Shown here one piece after another: positions 10,939-23,689 of a stretch of 64,000 nucleotides of DNA. Under the pieces are notes generated by a model. The model was not told the origin of the DNA, searched no databases, and saw nothing but the letters and a program-made list of their open reading frames with translations. Within the stretch, counting starts at the first letter, position 1. Every line of letters begins with the position of its first letter. Source of the DNA: Hedera helix. Taxonomy: Eukaryota > Streptophyta > Magnoliopsida > Apiales > Araliaceae. The DNA lies in assembly GCA_947179155.2 (NCBI GenBank), contig OX359282.1, forward strand, positions 2,681,001 to 2,745,000, written 5' to 3'. The position numbers and the translations under genes are program-made.

Positions 10939-12171
10939 TTGGGATATTTGGGTCTCGTTATTTCCAGGAGGTCTTCTAAGCGTCCACGGCCCAAGGGATC
11001 ACGTGCCACGTCGTCAAAGAAATATGATCAATCGCGGTTCATTAGTGCCGACGCAGCAGCCAAATTTCATGCATGGGACACCCGCACCGTGATTTCGGAA
11101 CGGGGATTACGACCCGATATAAGGCTAGATGGTAACCTGGCAGCTATGATTGCTGAAAAAGGATGACGTTCATTTACAGAGCAACCGATCGACGCTGTGG
11201 TTCCCGTTGTGAAAGAATTCTATGCGAATCTACAAGAACACAATTTTCATGAAGTTCTTGTCCGCGGGCGGACAATTGCATTCGTCATATCCGAAATAAA
11301 CAACTTCTTCAACCTACCGGATTATGCGATTAATGAGGGATATTCGAAGTATGTCAGCAATACTCCAGACTATGACGAGATTATTACTACCTTATGCAAA
11401 TCGGGAACACGATGGAAGTTAAAGGAAAGTGGCGCGATGACATTTTCACATTCGGCACTCAGTCGGTACGGTAAGGCATGATATGCGTTTATTTATGCCC
11501 GGTTAATGCCTACGCGACATGTGAGTGACGTGACAAAGGAACGAGCTGATATGTTGTATGGTATAGTAACGGGAATGAATGTGAATGTTGGACGTGTCAT
11601 TCACGATTCCGTGTTGCGAGTTTAGAAAGGGGCTACAACGGGAGGATTTCCTCATCCCTCGCTCATATGTGCTTTGTGTCGTCAAGTAGGGGTGACTTGG
11701 ACTAATAAAGAAGAGGTGGCCTTCCCATCACCTATCATTGATCACGCTTTGATAATGCGCTATACAGTATGGGACGGGGGCGAGTCACATCCGAGTGGGC
11801 TGGGTTATATCATGGTTCCTTCATCGCCACCACCTCCAGCCGCGGACCAGTCAACCTCGATGGATTCATTATCGCGGAAATTTGATCACAGATTTATGCA
11901 GTTGCAAATGCGGCTCAACCAACAGCATGAGGATCTCGGTCGGCAAAACACCTGCCTTGCTACGCGCCAAGCGGAGATATATTCATATATTGTCAACTCC
12001 AATAGAGCATTGACAGACATGTTTGCCGCAATGAACCCGAATGCTCCACATGTCCATTTCCCGGTTCCATCGGCATTATCACAATATCCACCCTCCGACC
12101 CAGTTGATGCCGAGGATGAAGATGAGAATGAGGATGGCGATGATGGTACGGACGTCGATCAGGATAATTAA
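10939..12171 (+). pseudogene. Athila third ORF (env-like position), plant-transposon-protein domain, three stops
   Basis: A single frame runs through stops at 11164-11166 (TGA), 11479-11481 (TGA) and about 11622 (TAG), ending at 12169-12171. The N-terminus is basic (SKRPRPKGSRATSSKKYDQS). The central part has VVKEFYANLQEHNFHEV, then FVISEINNFFNLPDYAI, and later DMLYGIVTGMNVNVGRVIHD. These fit the plant-specific 'putative plant transposon protein' domain found downstream of pol in many Athila elements; this is recognised from memory, not searched. The last quarter has a coiled-coil-like stretch (SRKFDHRFMQLQMRLNQQHE) and an acidic tail (DAEDEDENEDGDDG). No signal peptide or clear membrane span is visible, so envelope function is not supported. 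All three stops could come from CGA or CAG by C-to-T change. Confidence 0.75.
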
Positions 12172-13360
12172 TATAAGGGGAGTCCTCTGTCCTTTTCTTT
12201 TTCTATTTTGCATTTCGATATTTTTCGCATGAGGACATCGCTCAATCTGAGTTTAGAGGTGGGTTATGTAGTTGCATTTGTTGCATATTTCATTTAGATT
12301 CACGTTCATTTTCTATTTGAAAAAAAAAATCAAAAATTCAAAAATCACAAAAATATTTATCATTTGGCATTTAGTTTGTTGCATTCATATATCATGAGAA
12401 ATTAAACATCGCATTTAGGGCATTTGAGCAATAAATGAATATATGAAATTTAAGGAAGGCCGATGATGAAAAGTTGATCAATTAACTAATTAAGTTAGTG
12501 AGACGGATAAGAATTGCTAAATCAAAGATTTTAACTATTGCTAATGTTGTCAAGTTTAAGACCCTTCATTATTGCGCACATTCAATATATTGAATTGGTT
12601 AGGTTTTGGTTCAGTTACGAATTCGGTGTTGTTAAGGATATGGGGAACTTTTATCACTTGTTGGAAAATAATAAATAAATATATATATATAATGGAAAGA
12701 AATAACTGCTTCGATGCCTGTCTGAAATGTAATGAAAAGAAAACATGAAGAAAGTTAGACAGATATGAGCAGATCTTGGCTAGTCTGTTTTTGTGGCCTC
12801 TATTGCTCGAACAAGTAAGCCCTTAGGAGTGTCTCTACACTTGGTGCTCCTAGAAACCTACTAGGTTGGGAGTCACCGGTGGAAAGTTCGCTACATGGGT
12901 AATTTTGAAAAGCCTAAGAAAGATGGACATTGCACATGCTAAGATAATAATATACGAGATGGAGCGTAAGACGCACTCGTAAAACAAATAAGATAAATAG
13001 AAAAAATATGAAAACAAGTGTATGAGAAGGGTAATAACATATTTTGTTGAGCACTGATATTCATGAATTGGATTGAGATTTTAATTGGTTTGATATATTG
13101 AAGACACACACACACGAAAGGGTCGAGAGTGAGATGAAATTGGTGAGATGTTAGATCTTCGGTTGTGCATGAATTTAAAGTCTTGCTGAAATGTTAGTTA
13201 AGGATCTTTGAGGTTGGATTTTTATGAAGTATGTTGGTTTGTTGCTCGATATATTAGTTGTCATGCATTTGCATTCATGTAGATAAATTAGTTAGTTATA
13301 TTTATTTATTTATTTATTTTCTTTTCTGTTTAGTGTTTGGCTTGAGGACAAGCAAAGTCT
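12172..13360 (+). other. Athila 3' untranslated internal region
   Basis: AT-rich and without ORFs. A phrase of the type found in Athila 3' regions is present (GTTTAGAGGTGGGTTATG near 12250). A short (AC)n stretch lies at about 13105-13114 and an ATTT repeat at about 13299-13319. No gene is seen. Confidence 0.6.
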
Positions 13361-13376
13361 TGAGTTTGGGGGTATT
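13361..13376 (+). other. Athila polypurine tract
   Basis: TGAGTTTGGGGGTATT directly precedes the 3' LTR start TGATGAG at 13377. This matches the Athila PPT form. Confidence 0.8.
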
Positions 13377-14603
13377 TGATGAGTAGATTTTATACCTATG
13401 ACTCGAATATGTTTAGGCTTAGTATTTGGTTATCTTTAAAGTTTTTTTAGTACATTTTATTCGCATTTATGTCTATTTTCTGCAGCAAGGTGAAAAAGGG
13501 GCAAAACAGGCATGTTCGGGGCTTAAATGGCAATTTTGTAATTTCTGGGAAAAGTGTCAGAGCTGGCAGCGCTGGAATAGTACTACGGTCAGAGCTGGCA
13601 GCGCTGAGTCACAGATTTTGTCGGGCAGTTTCGCGTTTTACTGAAGATTCGAGTTTCCTAATCAATTTTGGATACTTAAAACCCTACTTAGGGATGACTA
13701 GTATATATATATAGGCGTGGGTTGTACAAGAACGAGACGGAAGATCAGTGAGAGCCTCCATACACGTGAATTGACAAGCATCAGAAGACTGGGATTGCAG
13801 ACAAGAGAGGCTATAGAGTTTCATTCGTTTTCTCTCTTTATCTCCTTATCTTGAACTTTTGAATGTTAGTTATAATTATGATGACGGTTTCTTATTTGAC
13901 TATGATGAACTAAACATTCAATTAGGATTTCAATGGAACCTTTTGGTTTACGATAATTAATTCATGCTTATTTTCAGTTATTGATTCTATTTGAGTTGTT
14001 TATTATGTCTTATGCTTGAATTTATTAATTGTGTGCGCAACAATTAATCGGATATCTTGGATGTAATTGAGAAAGGAATCTAAGATTAGATTTGAATATA
14101 ATAACATATGAACTTGTTGATTCTTTTTAAGAGAATAGCATAATAGTGCATAGGATGATAATATCTATGTGTCATACGTAATGTGGTGGAGAGTTTGTTC
14201 GTAATGAGTCTAGTTCAAGTTTATATTGCACGAATAGTAGCAAGGTAAGTGGATTAGATCTTTTTATTATCTATTGAACAAAGTTAATAAATAGATAAGC
14301 AATCTCCTTTAACAACTCATGAGAATTAATCAGTTGAAAATAAGATGAAGAGATTATTATGATCAATTGGGAATGTTGTAATCCTAAGCTTTAAAATATC
14401 TGAAAATCAATACTGGTTAGTTAGTATTTAATATTTCCATAATTAAAATTTTTACTCGTTTAAGTTAAATTTAAATTGATAATTGCGTGATAATTAGAAT
14501 ATTTGTTATCCGTTCTCTGTGGGTTCGATATCCTTTTTACTTCTATATTACTTGATTGACCGTGTATGCTTGCGCGAATTGACCATATATAAATCGGACA
14601 ACA
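13377..14603 (+). repeat. Athila 3' LTR
   Basis: 1227 bp, a near copy of 3014-4239, with the AGCTGGCAGCGCTG motif again twice (13561-13605). It ends CGGACAACA, followed by the target duplication CATAG (14604-14608). Confidence 0.95.
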
Positions 14604-14608
14604 CATAG

Positions 14609-16875
14609 TATTCATCAATAATTGTTGTTACATAGTATTTTGCATTATTGATTCAATAATTGTCATTGCACTGTATTTTATATCATTAAACCAATAATTG
14701 TTATTGCACTGTATTTTAAAATTATTGAACCTAATAATTGTCACAATAACAAATATACAGTAATTTATATTATTAAATTAATAATAATCTGTAACGTGTT
14801 TCTTAGATTATTATTAAAATATTATCGTAGCATTATTTTATTATATATGTTGGACCCATAGGAAGAAAAAAAAATTAATTTTTATAATTATTTTGAATAG
14901 TAAACATGTGGACCCTTTGTGGGGGCCACATGGAAATGGCATGAAAAATTTGCTGAAGTTTGCTGAAGAAAGCAGCGAGGCGGTTGCTGAAATTTTCTCA
15001 GGTTAGCGTGCAGCACGCCAGCTCCACCTACCGCGCACAGTGACTCATTTTCTCCTATAAATAGCTTGCTCAGCTGAATAGAAAAATCACATATAAAACA
15101 TAAAAAAAATTTATAAGTATTTTATGAGTTTTTTCTGATAATAGTAAGGTTATCTTGAGTGTTTGTAAACGAAAAAGAGTGTAGGAATTTTTCAGGTAAG
15201 TATTTTATTAAAGAGTAGTATTTGCACAAATGCATATTTTACACGGTATTCACAAATCTTTCTTTAGAAGACTCTTTTTTGAGAAGATTTATTTTGAAAA
15301 GCTTTCTTTTGAAGATTTATTTTGATATATTATTTCAAAAATTATTTTTGAAGTTATTATTTTACACTACAAAAATTTATATTATATAAATAATTTTGAT
15401 AGTTCATAATATACGCGTTATCATACACTTTGAAATTTATATGTGATAATTACTAATTATATTATAAATATATAGATTGATCAACCTCATTTTTATCAAT
15501 ATACAGTCACGTGATAAGGTAAGAGGTATCAATCTTTTCATCATCATAAATGGATATTATTTTCTTTCTTACTTGTAAGGGATACCATCTTTTTCATCTT
15601 CCATTATTCAAACTTACTACAGTAAGGGGTATCATTCTTTTCATCATCATAAATAGATATTATTTTCTTTCTTACTTGTAAGGGATACCATCTTTTTTAT
15701 TTTCCATTATTCAAACTTACTACAGTAAGGGATATTATTTCTTTTATACTCTTAAACTTACTATGGTAAGTATTATCCGGTAAAACTTCTGAAATGATTG
15801 TAATTTTCTTAACAGTTTGTGCTTCATTTAATATCATTTCAATTGCACCTTTCTATTTACGTGAACCTTTCTGTTAAACTATAACCGTTATTCTGAACTG
15901 TGGATCTTAAATATCATTTTTGAATTTCACTCCACATCATGTTGACAATTTGAACATTATTTGAATATGCACAAAGTAAAATTTGTAAACTTCCTATATT
16001 TATTGTTTATCATGTTTCTTCTGTTCATTATTAATATCCCTGTTATTATTCTGATAATCAAGAATCAAATTTTTGTTGATATCTGTGGCCTGGGGCATAG
16101 GGCACAGATTGGATAAAGGCGTTGATAGGTTAAAGACGATATATTTGATAATGTGTCTTTTAAGGCACATGGTGAATGTTCTCTTTGGCTTGGGGCAAAG
16201 ATGAACTGTTGTTTGGTATGATTATGACCAAAGGCTGTAGATTGGTATAATCATGACCGTTAGTGCTATATTGAATATCTTTGGTCGTAGTGCAAAGATG
16301 AACTGTTGACTTGCATGATTATGACCAGGAACTGTGAAATTGTATTATCATGGCCAGTGGTGTTTCAGATGATAAAAGTTGATGATGTTTTTCTTAAAAA
16401 GAAAAGCGAGTGGACATCATGGTCCATATAATTTTTCTAATGGTTGTTATTCTGCTGCAGTTATTGATTTGAACTTTGTTTAAGAATTTAACTGCAGTTG
16501 TTGAATTAAAACTTGTTGTTTAAATTATTCTATCAAAAACTCAACCGTTGAAGGCTAACGATAATTTATTTATCATTATCTTAATCATGATATTCTTTAC
16601 TGGGCTATTTGAGCTCACCCTTTCCTTTTATTCCATTATTTTTCAACAGGAGATGAGAGAGTAGCTGGGTCTAGTTGGGGGATGGACTGAAGGTCCGAGT
16701 TGTAGCTGTATTAGTCTTCATAAGTTGTAAAATAGTGTGACAATAATAATGAAGACTTAGTTGTGTATTATTTGAATACTGTATTGTGGTACGTTGTACG
16801 TTGTATTGTAATAGTTATTGTGTATTTTGACAACTCAAGTTTGGGCTGTGTGGGCCCAGATTTGGGGATGTCACA
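14609..16875 (+). repeat. Chromovirus 5' LTR, second part
   Basis: Continues the LTR after the Athila insertion and aligns with about 24084-26363 of the 3' LTR. TCCTATAAATAGCTTGC (15053-15069) is a plausible TATA box. A tandem-like stretch at 15525-15740 repeats TACTTGTAAGGGATACCATC and ACTACAGTAAGGG, as in the 3' copy. It ends GATGTCACA at 16875. Confidence 0.92.
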
Positions 16876-16877
16876 GT

Positions 16878-16889
16878 TGGTATCAGATC
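16878..16889 (+). other. Chromovirus primer binding site (tRNA-iMet, mutated)
   Basis: TGGTATCAGATC follows the LTR by two bases. The usual plant iMet site is TGGTATCAGAGC, so one base has changed. Confidence 0.8.
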
Positions 16890-17079
16890 TTAGGGATATG
16901 GTCTTTAATGGAGATCTGGGGTTAGAACTAGGAGTGGAGTGACGAATAGAATTAGTCACTAGTGTGTCCCACCTAAATTGGATTTTGTTATCTAATGAGT
17001 CGATTTGAATATAGGAACATGAAGTGATGAGTCAATTTGTTTAACTAACATTTATTTTGTAATCACAATTAAGTATGCC

Positions 17080-18155
17080 ATCTGAAAATCAGGAAGTTAA
17101 CTATGGAATGCCCAAGTCAATCTAGCTGAGAATCAAGAGGCCACAAACAATCCTTCTGTCAACTTAGAAAATAATGTTCTTGATAACATAATGAACGATG
17201 GATTATTTAGGAACTTTATGCAGTTCATGCAGAATCAAGCAAGAGGAAATCATGTCAACAGTAACGGTAGAAACACTGATAATTCAAGGATTGTCACCAT
17301 TAAGCAATTTAAAGAGTTGGGACCACCTGAGTTTTTCGGGAAGCCTGGCCCACTCAAAGCAGAGGCGTGGTTGAAGCAGACGACAAAAATATTTGATGTC
17401 CTACGATGTGCAGATGATCAGAAGGTGTCATTCGCCACTTTTATGTTACGAGGTGAGGCAAACCATTGGTGGAAAACGGTAAAATGTATCCACCCTTCAG
17501 CACTCGAGATATCTTGGACATAAGTACTTTCCAGAAAAGTATCCACCACATGAAAGAGATAAAATTCATTAAGGTGGAGCAGGAAAACATAACAGTTTCT
17601 CAATATGAAGCTAAGTTTGCCGAGTTATCTCGTTTTACGTCCCATTTAATGGATGACAAAGTACGAATGAGTCGTATGTTTTTGCGAGGTTTGAGGCTCA
17701 AAATTCGCCAACACCTTAGCTCTCATAATTTTTATTTGTATTCAGATGTTGTAGATAGGGCTCAAAGGGTGGAACAGGAAAATAAAATATTTCAGTCGAG
17801 AGTCAATGACCAACATAGAGAGATAAATGAAAACAACCACAGGAACGAGAACCATAGAGGTGGTAACCAACACTTCGGCGGTAATCCCGCATTGAATAAC
17901 AGAATAGGGGAATCCAGTGGAAACAACTTCAAGAGAAAGAGATTCCATAATGATTACAGAAGGGCACCGGCACCAGTACCAACATTGGCATTAGTTTCAA
18001 GGGGAGGAGATCGACCACCAGTAAGATGCTATAGGTGTGATCAGGAGGGTCATATCAGCCCAAACTGTACTCAGTAGTCCAAGTTATGCTACAGTTATGA
18101 GAATGAGGGTCATATTGCTCGATTTTGTCTTGTTACAAAATCAAGTCCAGCTGCA
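17080..18155 (+). pseudogene. gag: Chromovirus gag with CCHC zinc knuckle, broken
   Basis: The recognisable protein begins near 17188 (NDGLFRNFMQFMQNQARG). The gag domain includes FKELGPPEFFGKPGPLKAEA and FMLRGEANHWWKTV. A frameshift with small loss near 17515-17525 moves it to another frame, which continues HHMKEIKFIKVEQENITVSQ, YEAKFAELSRF and RMFLRGLRLKIRQHL. The knuckle CYRCDQEGHISPNC fits C-x2-C-x4-H-x4-C. A stop (18075-18077) and a degenerate second knuckle (CYSYENEGHIARFC, second Cys lost) follow. The family and order are typical of Tekay/Del chromoviruses. The upstream stretch 17080-17190 has stops. Confidence 0.85.
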
Positions 18156-18458
18156 ATGATAATACCAAAAGCTAGCACGGATAAGGGAAAATTGGTAGTT
18201 CAAGGGAGAGTTTTTGTTGTGACATCCCAAATGGCACGAAACTCGAACGAGGTGATAACTGGTAAGCTATTCATAAATTCTAGTGAAGTCTATGTCCTGT
18301 TAGATACTGGTTCTACCCATTCTTTTATCACACCTACGTGTGCTCAGCGATTAAACCTAACTCCTGAAAGCTTAGACTTTGACTTATCAGTTGAAATCCC
18401 ATCAGGAGAAATGACCATTACATCTACTGTATATAAATCTTGCTTAGTTCAAATCAAC
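18156..18458 (+). pseudogene. Chromovirus aspartic protease, 5' part, cut by a solo LTR
   Basis: The active-site region VLLDTGSTHSFITPTCAQRL is intact. The protein is cut after LVQIN by the solo LTR insertion at 18459. The downstream half resumes at 20528 with EFDVILKIDWLTTHHAKIDC, the usual second half of gypsy proteases. TCAAC (18454-18458 and 20523-20527) is the duplicated target. Confidence 0.85.
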
Positions 18459-19678
18459 TGTAACACCCCCTTTCCGAAATAAAAAGGGAGGTCACTTCCA
18501 AAGCACAACAAACCTTAAAACAAGTTAACAAAGCACTAATAACTTCAAAATATTAGATAGTTGATAATTTATCACTGACGAATTAAATACAATTTTCTAA
18601 AGAAAATGATAGAATAATCAAAATCTAAAATCAAATAAACCTAGAGGGTCAAGTGTAGGTCTCTTTACACGAAATCCTAAATTGCCCATACAAACCTGCC
18701 GGAAGAAAAACACAACATGACTAAAATGCTCAGTATGGATATAGAGTACAAAAATAATGAACTGAAATAAATAATACAAATAACTTAACTGAACTGTAAC
18801 GAACAAAACCAACACAACAAAGTAATTGGCTGAATCAAATGATTGAGTGTTATTCCATACCAAGCTCAAAATAGAATTGAAATATATCTTGCCATATAGG
18901 CAAGTCAAAATAATGCCACATAGACAAAATAATGCCACGCAGGCAAATCGCACATTGGATCGCGAATCCAAATGCATGCAAAATCGGAAGGTGTGTTGGG
19001 CACAAACATCACCAATCCGCAGAACAGAACAGAAACTAGGGCTGACCCATACGCCTCCTACAACAAAACACCAAATGGCCAACTCCCACTGGAGCACAAA
19101 ATGGAGACGCCGTGGACTGATCACACCGCCACGGAAGGTGTCATGCCTCGGTGCCAAGAGGACATGGTACCCCCATAGGTGGTTATAGCTCAGATATATC
19201 CTACGGTATAATCTAATAAAGATATCATGCCACAACGAATGCGACGTAATACCCACAAAAAGGTTCTAAGTGTACATGTTAAACTGAAACGAATCAACAC
19301 CAAATCTCTAAAATAAATTAACATGTACATTCTACAGAATAAAAATAATTACTACACATGATATAATAATACAAAGAGTACAAAAATGAGTTATATGTAA
19401 CACCAACATAAAACTATCATATTAATTTCACAAGAAACAATCATCTGAACCAATAACGAAATTCTAAACGAGGAACAAAATAAACTAATTAAATATAACA
19501 AGAATATCGTTGAAGGAGTACGGAATCCATACCTGGATTAAGCAATGTAATACCCAAGGTATATTCTCAAAATACGATCCGTTAAATTTCCTTTGTCCGA
19601 GCTAATTACAAAAATTAATTAATTAATTAATTATATGCTAAATTATTAATTAATAAATTCCTCTTTTTTTCATACACA

Positions 19679-19726
<48 letters not shown>

Positions 19727-20522
19727 GTTCTGCAACACTTTAAAATTACAATATCCTAACTGTGTACATCCGCCCATAAATTACTTTCCTTTCTAACAGA
19801 AGAATAAGTATATGATGATAGAAAATATAACATATGCTTCAGAAAATTCAACAATCCGTGTATCCAATTTGCTATAGAAAGTATGAAATTCAACCAACAT
19901 GATCACACGCAATAATTTAATATTTTCCTACTATGATTGCATAAAATTGTATTGACTTACCTTATACTATTTTATTATGATACACTTATCTTACTATGCA
20001 CATGATTTTCTCATTTGGTGGTTACAGTACATGTAATCCGAAGTGATGAACAGAGTGCAGTGGTTTCGGTGCCGCAAAATAAAGAAATTTTGAAATTAAG
20101 TGTGTTTAATAATAAATATTAATATAAAATAATTACCTTGTGAATTCAATCCCTTCTTCCATAAAAGAAATCTTCTGATTATATTTTCTTTTCTTCTTAA
20201 TAGCCGCTACCTCCCTCTTTCTTCCCGTTCTATCCTCACAGTTCTTCTTAGACGTAATGAAGTATAATTAGGTTTGAGTTATTTATATATTTATTTTAAT
20301 AACACTCCTAATTTTAATAGGATTCAAAACACATATAAATTATATTCAAATATAATTTAAACCTAATTAGTTTTAAGACTCAATTTGACCAAATTAATGT
20401 TATCAATTATTTATTTTTAATTCACATAAATTTTGTCCTAAACATAAAATAAAGTCCAAATAAAATATTTAAAAATATATTTAACTATTATTTTTATATT
20501 ATATTTTTTTTCGGGTATTACA
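18459..20522 (-). mobile_element. Solo LTR (Ty3/Gypsy type, reverse orientation)
   Basis: Read on the minus strand it begins TGTAATACCCGAAAAA and ends AAAGGGGGTGTTACA. Both ends are typical of plant gypsy LTRs, and the piece is flanked by TCAAC duplications. It is 2064 bp with no internal region or second LTR, so it is a solo LTR left by unequal recombination. A TATA-like box (TATATAAATAA, minus strand, 20279-20289) lies about 230 bp from its start. A (TTA)n microsatellite sits at 19680-19726. The 212-codon minus-strand ORF at 18618-19256 resembles no protein I know and is probably chance in the R/U5 part. Confidence 0.92.
19680..19726 (+). repeat. (TTA)n microsatellite
   Basis: About 15 perfect TTA units inside the solo LTR. 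Confidence 0.95.
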
Positions 20523-20527
20523 TCAAC

Positions 20528-23500
20528 AACCTCATATTACCCGTTGACCTTATTTCTTTGGAAATGCATGAATTTGATGTGATTTTAAAAATTGATTGGT
20601 TGACTACCCATCATGCTAAAATTGATTGTTTTCATAATATTATTAGTTTTCATATTCCTAATCAACCTGTTATGCAAATTTAAGCAACTAAACCATTGAA
20701 ATATGTAACTGTTATTTTTAGCCATAAAGTCATTCGTTTATTGAAAAACGGATGTCAAGCCTTTTTAGCTCATGTCACTGATTTGAACAAAAACACGGCA
20801 ACTTTAATGATATTCTCATTGTTAATGAGTTTTTTGACGTTTTTCTTGAGAAACTTCCTGGCTTACTCCCAAACCGAGAAATTGCATTTTGTATTGATCT
20901 TGAACCCGGTACTAAGCCCATTTTCAAAGCCCCATACCGAATGACTCCCATTGAACTTCAAGAGTTAAAAGTCCAACTACAGGAATTGTTGGATACTGGT
21001 TTCATTCGTCCGAGTGCATCACCTTGGGGTGCTCATGTTCTATTTGTGAAGAAGAAAGACGGGAATATGAGATTGTGCATTGACTACCGAGAATTGAATC
21101 AGGTACCTGTTATCTCGGATTGATGACATGTTCGATCAATTGTAGGGTGCCCAACATTTCTCGAAGATTGATTTTTGCACTGGATATCATCAGTTGAAGG
21201 TTAAAGCTGGAGACATTCTAAAGACTGCTCTCAGAACTCGTTATGGGCATTATGAGTTCTTAGTCATGCCTTTTGGACTAACCAATGCTCTTGTAGCTTT
21301 CATGGACATGATGAACCGAATATTCAAAGAATATTTGGATCATTTTGTGGTTGTCTTTATTGATGACATCCTCATATACTCCAAGAGTCGTGAGGATCAT
21401 GTACAACACCTGAGATTGATACTCTAAAAGCTTCGCGAGAACAAACTATATGATAAGTTGAAGAAATGTGAGTTCTGGCTTGAGGAAGTCACGTTCCTTG
21501 GGCATGTAATTTTAAGACAGGGAATATCGATTGACCCTGCGAAGATTGAAGCAATATTAAATTGGGAACAACCCAAGACAGTAACGGAAGTCTGAAGCTT
21601 TCTGGGCCTAGTTGGTTATTATCGGAAATTCGTAGAAGAATTTTCTCGAATTGCCACTCCATTAACTCAGCTTACTCGGAAAAGCACCAAATTTGTATGG
21701 AGCGAGGAATACGAGAAAAGTTTCCAAGAACTCAAGAGGAGACTTGTTTCAGCTCCTGTTCTGACCATACCATCAGGATCAGGAGAATTTGTTATCTACA
21801 ACGATGCTTCAGGAAAGGTCTAGGTTGTGTTCTTAAGCAACATGGAAATGTTATAACCGACAACTCAAAGATTATGAGAAAATTACCCTATTCATGATCT
21901 AGAGTTGGCAGCAGTCGTTTTCGTGTTGAAGATCTGGAGACACTACTTGTACGGAGAAAAAATGAATATCTATACGGATCATAAAAGCCTCAAGTATTTC
22001 TTCATTCAGAAGGAACTCAACATGCGACAATGTCGTTAGCTTGAGTTGTTGAAGGATTATGATCACATCATCCAGTATCACCCGAGAAAGGTAAATATTG
22101 TAGTTGACGCTTTGAGCAGAAGATCTTATGCAAGTACAAGTGCATTGCTGACAACACAAAAACGTATTTTATATGATTTACAAAAAATGGAGATAGAGCT
22201 AAAGATACCAGGGACTCACTTGAAGATTACGCACGTGCGAGTAGAACCGGCTTTAATCGATAAAATTAAAGCTGTTCAAGTTACTGATTCGGAACTGATG
22301 AACATGATGAAGAAAGTACAAGAATGTGCCATTCCCGAAGCAAGAATCGACGAGAAAGGAATACTTTGAGTCAACTCTCGACTCTGTGTTCCTAACAATC
22401 CTGAATTGAAGCGTAAAATAATGATGGAGGCACACAACACGCCGTTTGCAATCCATCCAGGAGGTACCAAGATGTATCATGATCTTCGACATACATTTTG
22501 CTGGAACAATATGAAAAGGGAGATTGCAGAGTTTATCTCAAGGTGCCTAACTTGTCAACGTGTCAAGGTAGAGCATCAAGTGCCTAAGGGTCCATTACAA
22601 CCACTTGAGGTTCCCGAATGGAAGTGAGAACACATCAATATGGACTTCATGATGGGTCTTCCCAAGGTTTCTCAAGGCTTAGATGCAATTTGGGTCATCG
22701 TAGATAGATTGACCAAATCAGCTCATTTTTTTACCTATACGAGAAAACTTTTCACTTGAGCATCTTGTCGATATGTATATAAATGAGATTATGAGATTGC
22801 ATGGCATGCCAGTTTTTATAGTTTTTGAGCGAGATCCTAGATTCACTTCAGGCTTTTGGATCAGTCTACAAAAAGCTATGGGTACTGAACTACGTTTTAG
22901 TTCTGCATACCATCCTCAAACGGACGGACAATCAGAAAGGACGATCTAGACCCTTAAAGATCTTTTGAGACTTTGCGTACTAGACTTCAAAGGAAGTTGG
23001 GATAAGTACAACAGTTACCAAGCAAGCATAAGCATGGCTCCATTCGAGGCTTTATATGAACGCAAGTGTCGCTCTCCAGTATATTGGAATAAGGTAGAAG
23101 AAGCAAAATTGTTAAGACCTGAGTTAGTATGCTTGACAACAGAAAAGATCAAAATGATCCAACAACAAATATATACCGCATAAGAACGATAAAAGAGTTA
23201 TACTAATCTTCATCTAAGGGACGAAAGTTTCAACATCGGAGACCATGTATTTTTACGTATTTCTCTATGGAAAGGATTTACGAGATTCGGAAAGAAAGGA
23301 AAGCTCAACTCTCGATTTATTGGCTCATTTGAAATTATCGATCGAGTAGGAACCGTGACCTATAGACTAGCTTTACTGCCAAGTATGTCCTACATCCATA
23401 ACGTTTTTCACATATCTATATTACGTAAATATGTGAAGGACCCAAATCACGTTATTGAGTTAGAACCGGACGTTATAGCAGAGGATTTAACGTACGAGGA

Positions 23501-23678
23501 GATACCTATTAAGATTTTAGATAAGAAGGAGTAAATCCTACGCTCAAATGTTATACCTCAAGTCAAGGTTTTATGGAGGAACCAAAAATACTGAGGAAAT
23601 GACTTGGGAGCTAGAATCTAAGTATCCTTACCTCTTCGAAATGCCAGGTACGTCAATTTCGGGGACGAAATTTCATAA
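20528..23678 (+). pseudogene. pol: Chromovirus pol: protease end, RT, RNase H, integrase, chromodomain-like tail, heavily broken
   Basis: Protease remnant 20528-20690. RT is recognisable from about 20880 (GTKPIFKAPYRMTPIELQEL), with LCIDYRELNQV, a frameshift near 21115, FSKIDFCTGYHQLKVKAGD and the catalytic VVFIDDILIYSKS (about 21350-21385). RNase H is present around 21780-22130 (DHKSLKYFFIQKELN, PRKVNIVVDALSRRS). The integrase zinc region is near 22430-22560 (HPGGTKMYHDLRHTFCW ... CLTCQ). The core has NMDFMMGLPKVS (about 22640) and HPQTDGQSERTI (about 22910). The C-terminal YVKDPNHVIELEPDVIAEDL leads into a chromodomain-like segment with VKVLWRN near 23560. At least ten stops and several frameshifts interrupt it; many stops sit at expected Trp or Gln codons. 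Confidence 0.9.
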
Positions 23679-23689
23679 GGAGAGGAGTT
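23679..23689 (+). other. Chromovirus polypurine tract
   Basis: GGAGAGGAGTT immediately precedes the 3' LTR at 23690, after the conserved TTTCGGGGACGAAATTTC phrase at the pol end. Confidence 0.75.

Larger units (their letters stand above)
3014..14603 (+). mobile_element. Athila-type Ty3/Gypsy retrotransposon, nested in the chromovirus LTR
   Basis: LTRs of about 1.23 kb begin TGATGAG (3014 and 13377) and end CGGACAATA / CGGACAACA (4239 and 14603). CATAG flanks both sides (3009-3013 and 14604-14608). The PBS matches the plant tRNA-Asp type used by Athila elements. The motif GGGAGGCAACCCAAT follows pol, and a third ORF lies in the env-like position; both are Athila hallmarks. By eye the two LTRs differ at roughly 25 sites, so the insertion is moderately recent. 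gag and the third ORF contain stops, and gag/pol are separated by a frameshift. The copy is defective. Confidence 0.95.

Noticed and set aside
10939..12171. A retroviral envelope gene
   Set aside because: Position is env-like, but there is no signal peptide, cleavage site or membrane anchor; domain resembles a plant transposon protein.
18618..19256. 212-codon minus-strand ORF in the solo LTR
   Set aside because: It lies wholly inside an LTR with clear ends and target duplications, has no recognisable motif and reads as low-complexity hydrophobic sequence; probably chance.
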